From Climacium dendroides (taxonomy: Eukaryota; Streptophyta; Bryopsida; Hypnales; Climaciaceae), in assembly GCA_950106755.1 (NCBI GenBank), contig CATNNA010000001.1, positions 310,001-374,000 of the forward strand: a stretch of 64,000 nt of DNA, read 5' to 3'. Shown piece by piece: positions 12,249 through 24,745 of this stretch. Under the pieces are notes generated by a model, which ran no database searches, was not told the DNA's origin, and worked only from the letters and a program-made list of their open reading frames with translations. Position 1 is the first letter of the stretch. Each line of letters opens with the position of its first letter. Made by a program: the position numbers and the translations under genes.

Positions 12249-15200
12249 ATGTGGGTCACTAATTTAATTTTTTCCACACATGCATGGACCAAACCCACAA
12301 CCAAAAAAAAATTTGAGAACTTGTGGACAAATTTGTTGGGCCCATTGAGATTGGCCTTGATTGAATTTCATGACATTGGTACTACAAAGTACAGTCAATT
12401 TGAAGGGTTTACGTTTAAAAAAACATGTGGGTCACTAATTTAATTTTTTCCACACATGCATGGACCATACCCACAACCAAAAAAAAATTTGAAACTTGTG
12501 GACAAATTTGTTGGGCCCATTTAAATTGGCCTTGATTGAATTTCATGACATTGGTACTACAAAATACAGTCAATTTTAAGAGTTTAGGTTTAAAAAAAAA
12601 TATGGGTCAGTAATTTAATTTTTTTCACACATGCATTGACAAAACCCACAACCAAAAAAAAATTTGAAACTTGTGGACAAATTTGTTGGGCCCATTTAGA
12701 TTGGCCTTGATTGAATTTCATGACATTGGTACTACAAAGTACAGTCAATTTTAAGAGTTTAGGTTTAAAAAAAAATATGGGTCAGTAATTTAATTTTTTT
12801 CACACATGCATTGACAAAACCCACAACCAAAAAAAAATTTGAGAACTTGTGGACAAATTTGTTGGGCCCATTTAGATTGGCCTTGATTGAATTTCATGAC
12901 ATTGGTACTACAAAGTACAGTCAATTTTAAGAGTTTACGTTTAAAAAAACATGTGGGTCTCTAATTTAATTTTTTCCACACATGCATTGATCAAACGCCC
13001 AAACGAAAAAAAAATTTGAAACTTGTGGACAAATTTGTTGGGCCCATTTAGATTGGCCTTGATTGAATTTCATGACATTGGTACTACAAAGTACGGTCAA
13101 TTTTAAGAGTTTAGGTTTAAAAAAACATGTGGGTCACTAATGTAATATTTTCCACACATTCATTGACCAAACCCACAACCAAAAAAAATTTGAGAACTTG
13201 TGGACAAATTTGTTGGGCCCATTTAGATTGGCCTTGATTGAATTTCATGACATTGGTACTACAAAGTACAGTCAATTTTAAGAGTTTACGTTTAAAAAAA
13301 CATGTGGATCACTAATTTAATTTTTTCCACACATGCATTGACCAAACCCACAACCAAAAACAAATTTGAGAACTTGTGGACAAATTTGTTGGGCCCATTT
13401 AGACTGGCGTTGATTGAATTTCATGACATTGGTACTAGAAAGTACAGTCAATATTAAGAATTTCCGTTTAAAAAAACATGTGGGTCACTAATTTAATTTT
13501 TTCCACACATGCATGGACCAAACCCACAACCAAAAAAAAATTTGAGAACTTGTGGACAAATTTGTTGGGCCCATTGAGATTGGCCTTGATTGAATTTCAT
13601 GACATTGGTACTACAAAGTACAGTCAATTTGAAGGGTTTACGTTTAAAAAAACATGTGGGTCACTAATTTAATTTTTTCCACACATGCATCGACCAAACC
13701 CACAACCAAAAAAAAATTTGAAAGTTGTGGACAAATTTGTTGGGCCCATTTAAATTGGCCTTGATTGAATTTCATGACATTAGTATTACAAAGTACAGTC
13801 AATTTTAAGAGTTTAGGTTTAAAAAAACATATGGGTCACTAATTTAATTTTTTTCACACATGGATTGACCAAACCCCCAAAAAAAAAAAAAATTTGAGAA
13901 CTTGTAGACAAATTTGTTGGGCCCATTTAGATTGGCCTTGATTGAATTTCATGACATTGGTACTACAAAATACAGTCAATTTTAAGAGTTTAGGTTTAAA
14001 AAAACATGTGGGTCAGTAATTTAATTTTTTCCACACAGGCATTGATCAAACGCCCAAACGAAAAAAAAATTTGAAACTTGTGGACAAATTTGTTGGGCCC
14101 ATTTAGATTGGCCTTGATTGAATTTCATGACATTGGTACTACAAAGTACGGTCAATTTTAAGAGTTTAGGTTTAAAAAAACATGTGGGTCACTAATTTAT
14201 TTTTTTCCACACATGCATTGATCAAACGCCCAAACGAAAAAAAAATTTGAAACTTGTGGACAAATTTGTTGGGCCCATTTAGATTGGCCTTGATTGAATT
14301 TCATGACATTGGTACTACAAAGTACGGTCAATTTTAAGAGTTTAGGTTTAAAAAAACATGTGGGTCACTAATGTAATATTTTCCACACATTCATTGACCA
14401 AACCCACAACCAAAAAAAATTTGAGAACTTGTGGACAAATTTGTTGGGCCCATTTAGATTGGCCTTGATTGAATTTCATGACATTGGTACTACAAAGTAC
14501 TGTCAATTTTAAGAGTTTACGTTTAAAAAAACATGTGGGTCACTAATTTAATTTTTTCCACACATGCATTGACCAAACCCACAACCAAAAACAAATTTGA
14601 GAACTTGTGGACAAATTTGTTGGGCCCATTTAGACTGGCGTTGATTGAATTTCATGACATTGGTACTAGAAAGTACAGTCAATATTAAGAATTTCCGTTT
14701 AAAAAAACATGTGGGTCACTAATTTAATTTTTTCCACACATGCATGGACCAAACCCACAACCAAAAAAAAATTTGAGAACTTGTGGACAAATTTGTTGGG
14801 CCCATTTAGATTGGCCTTGATTGAATTTCATGACATTGGTACTACAAAATACAGTCAATTTTAAGAGTTTAGGTTTAAAAAAACATGTGGGTCACTAATT
14901 TATTTTTTTCTACACATGCATTGATCAAACGCCCAAACGAAAAAAAAATTTGAAACTTGTGGACAAATTTGTTGGGCCCATTTAGATTGGCCTTGATTGA
15001 ATTTCATGACATTGGTACTACAAAGTACGGTCAATTTTAAGAGTTTAGGTTTAAAAAAACATGTGGGTCACTAATTTATTTTTTTCCACACATGCATTGA
15101 TCAAACGCCCAAACGAAAAAAAAATTTGAAACTTGTGGACAAATTTGTTGGGCCCATTTAGATTGGCCTTGATTGAATTTCATGACATTGGTACTACAAA

Positions 15201-15587
15201 GTACGGTCAATTTTAAGAGTTTAGGTTTAAAAAAACATGTGGGTCACTAATGTAATATTTTCCACACATTCATTGACCAAACCCACAACCAAAAAAAATT
15301 TGAGAACTTGTGGACAAATTTGTTGGGCCCATTTAGATTGGCCTTGATTGAATTTCATGACATTGGTACTACAAAGTACAGTCAATTTTAAGAGTTTACG
15401 TTTAAAAAAACATGTGGGTCACTAATTTAATTTTTTCCACACATGCATTGACCAAACCCACAACCAAAAACAAATTTGAGAACTTGTGGACAAATTTGTT
15501 GGGCCCATTTAGACTGGCGTTGATTGAATTTCATGACATTGGTACTAGAAAGTACAGTCAATATTAAGAATTTCCGTTTAAAAAAAC
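12249..15587 (+). repeat. 19-monomer HOR (3339 bp), copy 3
   Basis: It matches copy 2 monomer for monomer. Private single-base changes that I could see include 'gtggatc' at 13308, 'gaaagttgtgg' at 13724 and 'actgtcaat' at 14501. So few differences in 3.3 kb point to a recent duplication or strong homogenisation. The following G (15588) has its own change ('cattgacatt'). Confidence 0.9.
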
Positions 15588-16048
15588 ATGTGGGTCACTA
15601 ATTTAATTTTTTCCACACATGCATGGACCAAACCCACAACCAAAAAAAAATTTGAGAACTTGTGGACAAATTTGTTGGGCCCATTGACATTGGCCTTGAT
15701 TGAATTTCATGACATTGGTACTACAAAGTACAGTCAATTTGAAGGGTTTACGTTTAAAAAAACATGTGGGTCACTAATTTAATTTTTTTCCACACATGCA
15801 TCGACCAAACCCACAACCAAAAAAAAATTTGAAACTTGTGGACAAATTTGTTGGGCCCATTTAAATTGGCCTTGATTGAATTTCATGACATTAGTATTAC
15901 AAAGTACAGTCAATTTTAAGAGTTTAGGTTTAAAAAAACATGTGGGTCACTAATTTAATTTTTTTCACACATGTATTGACCAAACCCCCAAACAAAAAAA
16001 AAATTTGAGAACTTGTGGACAAATTTGTTGGGCCCATTTAGATTGGCG
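15588..16048 (+). repeat. Transition: G, R with extra T, and start of T-type monomers
   Basis: The 19-mer order is abandoned here. G (15588) is followed by an R variant with one extra T in its T tract, then by a T monomer ('catgtattgacc', 'cccaaacaaa') that ends with the R-like 'attagtattac'. This is the first appearance of the T/W/Da family in the window. Confidence 0.7.
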
Positions 16049-16116
16049 TTGATTGAATTTCATGACATTAGTATTACAAAGTACAGTCAATTTTAAGAGT
16101 TTAGGTTTAAAAAAAC

Positions 16117-17350
16117 ATGTGGGTCACTAATTTAATTTTTTTCACACATGTATTGACCAAACCCCCAAACAAAAAAAAAATTTGAGAACTTGTGGACAAA
16201 TTTGTTGGGCCCATTTAGATTGGCGTTGATTGAATTTCATGACATTGGTACTACAAAGTACAGTCAATTTTAAGAGTTTAGGTTTAAAAAAACATGTGGG
16301 TCACTAATTTAATTTTTTCCACACATGCATGGACCATACCCACAACCAAAAAAAAACTTGAAACTTGTGGATAAATTTGTTGGGCCCATTTAGATTGGCC
16401 TTGATTGAATTTCATGACATTGGTACTACAAAGTACAGTCAATTTTAAGAGTTTAGGTTTAAAAAAACATGTGGGTCACTAATTTAATTTTTTTCACACA
16501 TAGATTGACCAAACCCCCAAAAAAAAAAAAAATTTGAGAACTTGTGGACAAATTTGTTGGGCCCATTTAGATTGGCGTTGATTGAATTTCATGACATTGG
16601 TACTACAAAGTACAGTCAATTTTAAGAATTTCCGTTTAAAAAAGCATGTGGGTCACTAATTTAATTTTTTCCACACATGCATGGACCATACCCACAACCA
16701 AAAAAAAACTTGAAACTTGTGGACAAATTTGTTGGGCCCATTTAGATTGGCCTTGTTTGAATTTCATGACATTGGTACTACAAAGTACAGTCAATTTTAA
16801 GAGTTTTGGTTTAAAAAAACATGTGGGTCACTAATTTAATTTTTTTCACACATGGATTGACCAAACCCCCAAACAGAAAAAAAATTTGAGAACTTGTGGA
16901 CAAATTTGTTGGGCCCATTTAGATTGGCCTTGATTGAATTTCATGACATTGGTACTATAAAGTACAGTCAATTTTAAGAGTTTACGTTTAAAAAAACATG
17001 TGGGTCACTAATTTATTTTTTTCCACACATGCATTGATCAAACGCCCAAACAAAAAAAAAATTTGAAACTTGTGGACAAATTTGTTGGGCCCATTTAGAT
17101 TGGCCTTGATTGAATTTCATGACATTGGTACTATAAAGTACAGTCAATTTTAAGAGTTTAGGTTTAAAAAAACATGTGGGTCACTAATTTAATTTTTTCC
17201 ACACATGCATTGATCAAATGCCCAAACAAAAAAAAAATTTGAGAACTTTTGGACAAATTTGTTGGGCCCATTTAGATTGGCCTTGATTGAATTTCATGAC
17301 ATTGGTACTACAAAGTACAGTCAATTTTAAGAGTTTACGTTTAAAAAAAC
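16117..17350 (+). repeat. 7-monomer module T-W-Da-W-Dg-K-Kt (1234 bp)
   Basis: This is the leftmost of eight full-length occurrences: 16117, 19815, 32491, 34606, 37599, 42529, 43939 and 45879. The second W in the module has 'ccttgtttgaattt' and ends 'gttttggttta'; that combination gives the recurring 62-codon open frame (16646 here). It is followed by a C with 'gtggatcac'. Confidence 0.85.
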
Positions 17351-17526
17351 ATGTGGATCACTAATTTAATTTTTTCCACACATGCATTGACCAAACCCAC
17401 AACCAAAAACAAATTTGAGAACTTGTGGACAAATTTGTTGGGCCCATTTAGACTGGCGTTGATTGAATTTCATGACATTGGTACTAGAAAGTACAGTCAA
17501 TATTAAGAATTTCCGTTTAAAAAAAC

Positions 17527-18758
17527 ATGTGGGTCACTAATTTAATTTTTTCCACACATGCATGGACCAAACCGACAACCAAAAAAAAATTTGAGAACTT
17601 GTGGACAAATTTGTTGGGCCCATTGAGATTGGCCTTGATTGAATTTCATGACATTGGTACTACAAAGTACAGTCAATTTGAAGGGTTTACGTTTAAAAAA
17701 ACATGTGGGTCACTAATTTAATTTTTTCCACACATGCATCGACCAAACCCACAACCAAAAAAAAATTTGAAACTTGTGGACAAATTTGTTGGGCCCATTT
17801 AAATTGGCCTTGATTGAATTTCATGACATTAGTATTACAAAGTACAGTCAATTTTAAGAGTTTAGGTTTAAAAAAACATATGGGTCACTAATTTAATTTT
17901 TTTCACACATGGATTGACCAAACCCCCAAAAAAAAAAATAATTTGAGAACTTGTGGACAAATTTGTTGGGCCCATTTAGATTGGCCTTGATTGAATTTCA
18001 TGACATTGGTACTACAAAATACAGTCAATTTTAAGAGTTTAGGTTTAAAAAAACATGTGGGTCACTAATTTATTTTTTTCCACACATGCATTGATCAAAC
18101 GCCCAAACGAAAAAAAAATTTGAAACTTGTGGACAAATTTGTTGGGCCCATTTAGATTGGCCTTGATTGAATTTCATGACATTGGTACTACAAAGTACGG
18201 TCAATTTTAAGAGTTTAGGTTTAAAAAAACATGTGGGTCACTAATTTATTTTTTTCCACACATGCATTGATCAAACGCCCAAACGAAAAAAAAATTTGAA
18301 ACTTGTGGACAAATTTGTTGGGCCCATTTAGATTGGCCTTGATTGAATTTCATGACATTGGTACTACAAAGTACGGTCAATTTTAAGAGTTTAGGTTTAA
18401 AAAAACATGTGGGTCACTAATGTAATATTTTCCACACATGCATTGACCAAACCCACAACCAAAAACAAATTTGAGAACTTGTGGACAAATTTGTTGGGCC
18501 CATTTAAATTGGCCTTGATTGAATTTCATGACATTGGTACTACAAAGTACAGTCAATTTTAAGAGTTTACGTTTAAAAAAACATGTGGGTCACTAATTTA
18601 ATTTTTTCCACACATGCATTGACCAAACCCACAACCAAAAACAAATTTGAGAACTTGTGGACAAATTTGTTGGGCCCATTTAGACTGGCGTTGATTGAAT
18701 TTCATGACATTGGTACTAGAAAGTACAGTCAATATTAAGAATTTCCGTTTAAAAAAAC
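17527..18758 (+). repeat. 7-monomer module G-R-D-K-K-M/C-C (1232 bp)
   Basis: The sixth monomer (18407-18582) is an M/C hybrid: 'aatgtaatattttcc' from M, then 'catgcattgacc' and 'aaaaacaaattt' from C. The same hybrid sits in the 21225-22456 copy, in line with the 21-mer duplication. Here the D and first K lack the 'gtagac' and 'cacacagg' marks of the 5.6-15 kb copies. Confidence 0.8.
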
Positions 18759-19814
18759 ATGTGGGTCACTAATTTAATTTTTTCCACACATGCATGGACC
18801 AAACCCACAACCAAAAAAAAATTTGAGAACTTGTGGACAAATTTGTTGGGCCCATTGAGATTGGCCTTGATTGAATTTCATGACATTGGTACTACAAAGT
18901 ACAGTCAATTTGAAGGGTTTACGTTTAAAAAAACATGTGGGTCACTAATTTAATTTTTTCCACACATGCATCGACCAAACCCACAACCAAAAAAAAATTT
19001 GAAACTTGTGGACAAATTTGTTGGGCCCATTTAAATTGGCCTTGATTGAATTTCATGACATTAGTATTACAAAGTACAGTCAATTTTAAGAGTTTAGGTT
19101 TAAAAAAACATATGGGTCACTAATTTAATTTTTTTCACACATGGATTGACCAAACCCCCAAAAAAAAAAAAAATTTGAGAACTTGTGGACAAATTTGTTG
19201 GGCCCATTTAGATTGGCCTTGATTGAATTTCATGACATTGGTACTACAAAATACAGTCAATTTTAAGAGTTTAGGTTTAAAAAAAAATATGGGTCAGTAA
19301 TTTAATTTTTTTCACACATGCATTGACAAAACCCACAACCAAAAAAAAATTTGAGAACTTGTGGACAAATTTGTTGGGCCCATTTAGATTGGCCTTGATT
19401 GAATTTCATGACATTGGTACTACAAAGTACAGTCAATTTTAAGAGTTTAGGTTTAAAAAAAAATATGGGTCAGTAATTTAATTTTTTTCACACATGCATT
19501 GACAAAACCCACAACCAAAAAAAAATTTGAGAACTTGTGGACAAATTTGTTGGGCCCATTTAGATTGGCCTTGATTGAATTTCATGACATTGGTACTACA
19601 AAGTACAGTCAATTTTAAGAGTTTACGTTTAAAAAAACATGTGGGTCTCTAATTTAATTTTTTCCACACATGCATTGATCAAACGCCCAAACGAAAAAAA
19701 AATTTGAAACTTGTGGACAAATTTGTTGGGCCCATTTAGATTGGCCTTGATTGAATTTCATGACATTAGTATTACAAAGTACAGTCAATTTTAAGAGTTT
19801 AGGTTTAAAAAAAC

Positions 19815-21048
19815 ATGTGGGTCACTAATTTAATTTTTTTCACACATGTATTGACCAAACCCCCAAACAAAAAAAAAATTTGAGAACTTGTGGACAAATT
19901 TGTTGGGCCCATTTAGATTGGCGTTGATTGAATTTCATGACATTGGTACTACAAAGTACAGTCAATTTTAAGAGTTTAGGTTTAAAAAAACATGTGGGTC
20001 ACTAATTTAATTTTTTCCACACATGCATGGACCATACCCACAACCAAAAAAAAACTTGAAACTTGTGGATAAATTTGTTGGGCCCATTTAGATTGGCCTT
20101 GATTGAATTTCATGACATTGGTACTACAAAGTACAGTCAATTTTAAGAGTTTAGGTTTAAAAAAACATGTGGGTCACTAATTTAATTTTTTTCACACATA
20201 GATTGACCAAACCCCCAAAAAAAAAAAAAATTTGAGAACTTGTGGACAAATTTGTTGGGCCCATTTAGATTGGCGTTGATTGAATTTCATGACATTGGTA
20301 CTACAAAGTACAGTCAATTTTAAGAATTTCCGTTTAAAAAAGCATGTGGGTCACTAATTTAATTTTTTCCACACATGCATGGACCATACCCACAACCAAA
20401 AAAAAACTTGAAACTTGTGGACAAATTTGTTGGGCCCATTTAGATTGGCCTTGTTTGAATTTCATGACATTGGTACTACAAAGTACAGTCAATTTTAAGA
20501 GTTTTGGTTTAAAAAAACATGTGGGTCACTAATTTAATTTTTTTCACACATGGATTGACCAAACCCCCAAACAGAAAAAAAATTTGAGAACTTGTGGACA
20601 AATTTGTTGGGCCCATTTAGATTGGCCTTGATTGAATTTCATGACATTGGTACTATAAAGTACAGTCAATTTTAAGAGTTTACGTTTAAAAAAACATGTG
20701 GGTCACTAATTTATTTTTTTCCACACATGCATTGATCAAACGCCCAAACAAAAAAAAAATTTGAAACTTGTGGACAAATTTGTTGGGCCCATTTAGATTG
20801 GCCTTGATTGAATTTCATGACATTGGTACTATAAAGTACAGTCAATTTTAAGAGTTTAGGTTTAAAAAAACATGTGGGTCACTAATTTAATTTTTTCCAC
20901 ACATGCATTGATCAAATGCCCAAACAAAAAAAAAATTTGAGAACTTGTGGACAAATTTGTTGGGCCCATTTAGATTGGCCTTGATTGAATTTCATGACAT
21001 TGGTACTACAAAGTACAGTCAATTTTAAGAGTTTACGTTTAAAAAAAC
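19815..21048 (+). repeat. 7-monomer module T-W-Da-W-Dg-K-Kt, copy in 21-mer block 2
   Basis: It sits exactly 3698 bp after 16117 and is of equal length. It shares the odd 'aaaagcatgtggg' before its second W (20344), which no copy to the right has, so these two modules form a separate sub-lineage. Confidence 0.85.
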
Positions 21049-21224
21049 ATGTGGATCACTAATTTAATTTTTTCCACACATGCATTGACCAAACCCACAA
21101 CCAAAAACAAATTTGAGAACTTGTGGACAAATTTGTTGGGCCCATTTAGACTGGCGTTGATTGAATTTCATGACATTGGTACTAGAAAGTACAGTCAATA
21201 TTAAGAATTTCCGTTTAAAAAAAC

Positions 21225-22456
21225 ATGTGGGTCACTAATTTAATTTTTTCCACACATGCATGGACCAAACCCACAACCAAAAAAAAATTTGAGAACTTGT
21301 GGACAAATTTGTTGGGCCCATTGAGATTGGCCTTGATTGAATTTCATGACATTGGTACTACAAAGTACAGTCAATTTGAAGGGTTTACGTTTAAAAAAAC
21401 ATGTGGGTCACTAATTTAATTTTTTCCACACATGCATCGACCAAACCCACAACCAAAAAAAAATTTGAAACTTGTGGACAAATTTGTTGGGCCCATTTAA
21501 ATTGGCCTTGATTGAATTTCATGACATTAGTATTACAAAGTACAGTCAATTTTAAGAGTTTAGGTTTAAAAAAACATATGGGTCACTAATTTAATTTTTT
21601 TCACACATGGATTGACCAAACCCCCCAAAAAAAAAAAAATTTGAGAACTTGTGGACAAATTTGTTGGGCCCATTTAGATTGGCCTTGATCGAATTTCATG
21701 ACATTGGTACTACAAAATACAGTCAATTTTAAGAGTTTAGGTTTAAAAAAACATGTGGGTCACTAATTTATTTTTTTCCACACATGCATTGATCAAACGC
21801 CCAAACGAAAAAAAAATTTGAAACTTGTGGACAAATTTGTTGGGCCCATTTAGATTGGCCTTGATTGAATTTCATGACATTGGTACTACAAAGTACGGTC
21901 AATTTTAAGAGTTTAGGTTTAAAAAAACATGTGGGTCACTAATTTATTTTTTTCCACACATGCATTGATCAAACGCCCAAACGAAAAAAAAATTTGAAAC
22001 TTGTGGACAAATTTGTTGGGCCCATTTAGATTGGCCTTGATTGAATTTCATGACATTGGTACTACAAAGTACGGTCAATTTTAAGAGTTTAGGTTTAAAA
22101 AAACATGTGGGTCACTAATGTAATATTTTCCACACATGCATTGACCAAACCCACAACCAAAAACAAATTTGAGAACTTGTGGACAAATTTGTTGGGCCCA
22201 TTTAAATTGGCCTTGATTGAATTTCATGACATTGGTACTACAAAGTACAGTCAATTTTAAGAGTTTACGTTTAAAAAAACATGTGGGTCACTAATTTAAT
22301 TTTTTCCACACATGCATTGACCAAACCCACAACCAAAAACAAATTTGAGAACTTGTGGACAAATTTGTTGGGCCCATTTAGACTGGCGTTGATTGAATTT
22401 CATGACATTGGTACTAGAAAGTACAGTCAATATTAAGAATTTCCGTTTAAAAAAAC
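21225..22456 (+). repeat. 7-monomer module G-R-D-K-K-M/C-C (1232 bp), second 21-mer copy
   Basis: It is the partner of 17527-18758. It differs by 'ttgatcgaattt' in the D monomer (21690) and by one C more in the C run before the A tract of D ('aaacccccc'). The next G at 22457 opens the 13-mer HOR. Confidence 0.82.
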
Positions 22457-24745
22457 ATGTGGGTCACTAATTTAATTTTTTCCACACATGCATGGACCAA
22501 ACCCACAACCAAAAAAAAATTTGAGAACTTGTGGACAAATTTGTTGGGCCCATTGAGATTGGCCTTGATTGAATTTCATGACATTGGTACTACAAAGTAC
22601 AGTCAATTTGAAGGGTTTACGTTTAAAAAAACATGTGGGTCACTAATTTAATTTTTTCCACACATGCATCGACCAAACCCACAACCAAAAAAAAATTTGA
22701 AACTTGTGGACAAATTTGTTGGGCCCATTTAAATTGGCCTTGATTGAATTTCATGACATTAGTATTACAAAGTACAGTCAATTTTAAGAGTTTAGGTTTA
22801 AAAAAACATATGGGTCACTAATTTAATTTTTTTCACACATGGATTGACCAAACCCCCAAAAAAAAAAAAAATTTGAGAACTTGTGGACAAATTTGTTGGG
22901 CCCATTTAGATTGGCCTTGATTGAATTTCATGACATTGGTACTACAAAATACAGTCAATTTTAAGAGTTTAGGTTTAAAAAAAAATATGGGTCAGTAATT
23001 TAATTTTTTTCACACATGCATTGACAAAACCCACAACCAAAAAAAAATTTGAGAACTTGTGGACAAATTTGTTGGGCCCATTTAGATTGGCCTTGATTGA
23101 ATTTCATGACATTGGTACTACAAAGTACAGTCAATTTTAAGAGTTTAGGTTTAAAAAAAAATATGGGTCAGTAATTTAATTTTTTTCACACATGCATTGA
23201 CAAAACCCACAACCAAAAAAAAATTTGAGAACTTGTGGACAAATTTGTTGGGCCCATTTAGATTGGCCTTGATTGAATTTCATGACATTGGTACTACAAA
23301 GTACAGTCAATTTTAAGAGTTTACGTTTAAAAAAACATGTGGGTCTCTAATTTAATTTTTTCCACACATGCATTGATCAAACGCCCAAACGAAAAAAAAA
23401 TTTGAAACTTGTGGACAAATTTGTTGGGCCCATTTAGATTGGCCTTGATTGAATTTCATGACATTGGTACTACAAAGTACGGTCAATTTTAAGAGTTTAG
23501 GTTTAAAAAAACATGTGGGTCACTAATGTAATATTTTCCACACATTCATTGACCAAACCCACAACCAAAAAAAATTTGAGAACTTGTGGACAAATTTGTT
23601 GGGCCCATTTAGATTGGCCTTGATTGAATTTCATGACATTGGTACTACAAAGTACAGTCAATTTTAAGAGTTTACGTTTAAAAAAACATGTGGGTCACTA
23701 ATTTAATTTTTTCCACACATGCATTGACCAAACCCACAACCAAAAACTAATTTGAGAACTTGTGGACAAATTTGTTGGGCCCATTTAGACTGGCGTTGAT
23801 TGAATTTCATGACATTGGTACTAGAAAGTACAGTCAATATTAAGAATTTCCGTTTAAAAAAACATGTGGGTCACTAATTTAATTTTTTCCACACATGCAT
23901 GGACCAAACCCACAACCAAAAAAAAATTTGAGAACTTGTGGACAAATTTGTTGGGCCCATTGAGATTGGCCTTGATTGAATTTCATGACATTGGTACTAC
24001 AAAGTACAGTCAATTTTAAGAGTTTAGGTTTAAAAAAACATATGGGTCACTAATTTAATTTTTTTCACACATGGATTGACCAAACCCCCAAAAAAACAAA
24101 AAAATTTGAGAACTTGTAGACAAATTTGTTGGGCCCATTTAGATTGGCCTTGATTGAATTTCATGACATTGGTACTACAAAATACAGTCAATTTTAAGAG
24201 TTTAGGTTTAAAAAAACATGTGGGTGAGTAATTTAATTTTTTCCACACATGCATTGATCAAACGCCCAAACGAAAAAAAAATTTGAAACTTGTGGACAAA
24301 TTTGTTGGGCCCATTTAGATTGGCCTTGATTGAATTTCATGACATTGGTACTACAAAGTACGGTCAATTTTAAGAGTTTAGGTTTAAAAAAACATGTGGG
24401 TCACTAATTTATTTTTTTCCACACATGCATTGATCAAACGCCCAAACGAAAAAAAAATTTGAAACTTGTGGACAAATTTGTTGGGCCCATTTAGATTGGC
24501 CTTGATTGAATTTCATGACATTGGTACTACAAAGTACAGTCAATTTTAAGAGTTTACGTTTAAAAAAACATGTGGGTCACTAATTTAATTTTTTCCACAC
24601 ATGCATTGACCAAACCCACAACCAAAAACAAATTTGAGAACTTGTGGACAAATTTGTTGGGCCCATTTAGACTGGCGTTGATTGAATTTCATGACATTGG
24701 TACTAGAAAGTACAGTCAATATTAAGAATTTCCGTTTAAAAAAAC
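22457..24745 (+). repeat. 13-monomer HOR (2289 bp), copy 1
   Basis: Order: G, R, D, Q, Q, S/K, M, C (with 'aaaaactaattt'), G-front monomer with R/D-type tail, D ('caaaaaaacaaaaaa'), K' ('gggtgagt', 'cattgatc'), K, C. The marks 'aaaaactaa', 'gggtgagt' and the C inside the A tract are private to this HOR. Confidence 0.9.

Larger units (their letters stand above)
16049..19746 (+). repeat. 21-monomer block (3698 bp), copy 1
   Basis: It holds T-W-Da-W-Dg-K-Kt (16117-17350), C, then G-R-D-K-K-M/C-C, then G-R-D-Q-Q-S/K. Distinctive marks are 'gtggataaattt' (about 16371) and 'aaaagcatgtggg' just before 16646; both recur exactly 3698 bp later. Private to this copy are 'gaactttt' (17249), 'accgacaacc' (17574) and a T in the A tract (17939). 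The left boundary is placed where 'ggcg' here versus 'ggcc' at +3698 stops the match. Confidence 0.88.
19747..23444 (+). repeat. 21-monomer block (3698 bp), copy 2
   Basis: This is a tandem copy of 16049-19746 with the same rare marks ('gtggataaattt' about 20069, 'aaaagcatgtggg' before 20344). A private change is 'ttgatcgaattt' (21690). The match continues to about 23465, where 'attggtactac' replaces 'attagtattac'. By eye there are only a handful of differences in 3.7 kb. Its right end overlaps the first copy of the 13-mer HOR. Confidence 0.88.

Noticed and set aside
16646..16834. Recurrent 62-codon open frame in the second W monomer of the 1235-bp module
   Set aside because: Same explanation: it opens because W lacks the G in 'gaacttg' and has 'ccttgtttg', which removes stops. 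It is a useful subfamily tag, not a gene.
24030..24254. 74-codon minus-strand open frames here and at 26319-26543
   Set aside because: They lie in the D and K' monomers of the two 13-mer copies and exist only because of private changes there ('caaaaaaacaaa', 'gggtgagt'). No promoter, no homology, and pure satellite on the other strand.
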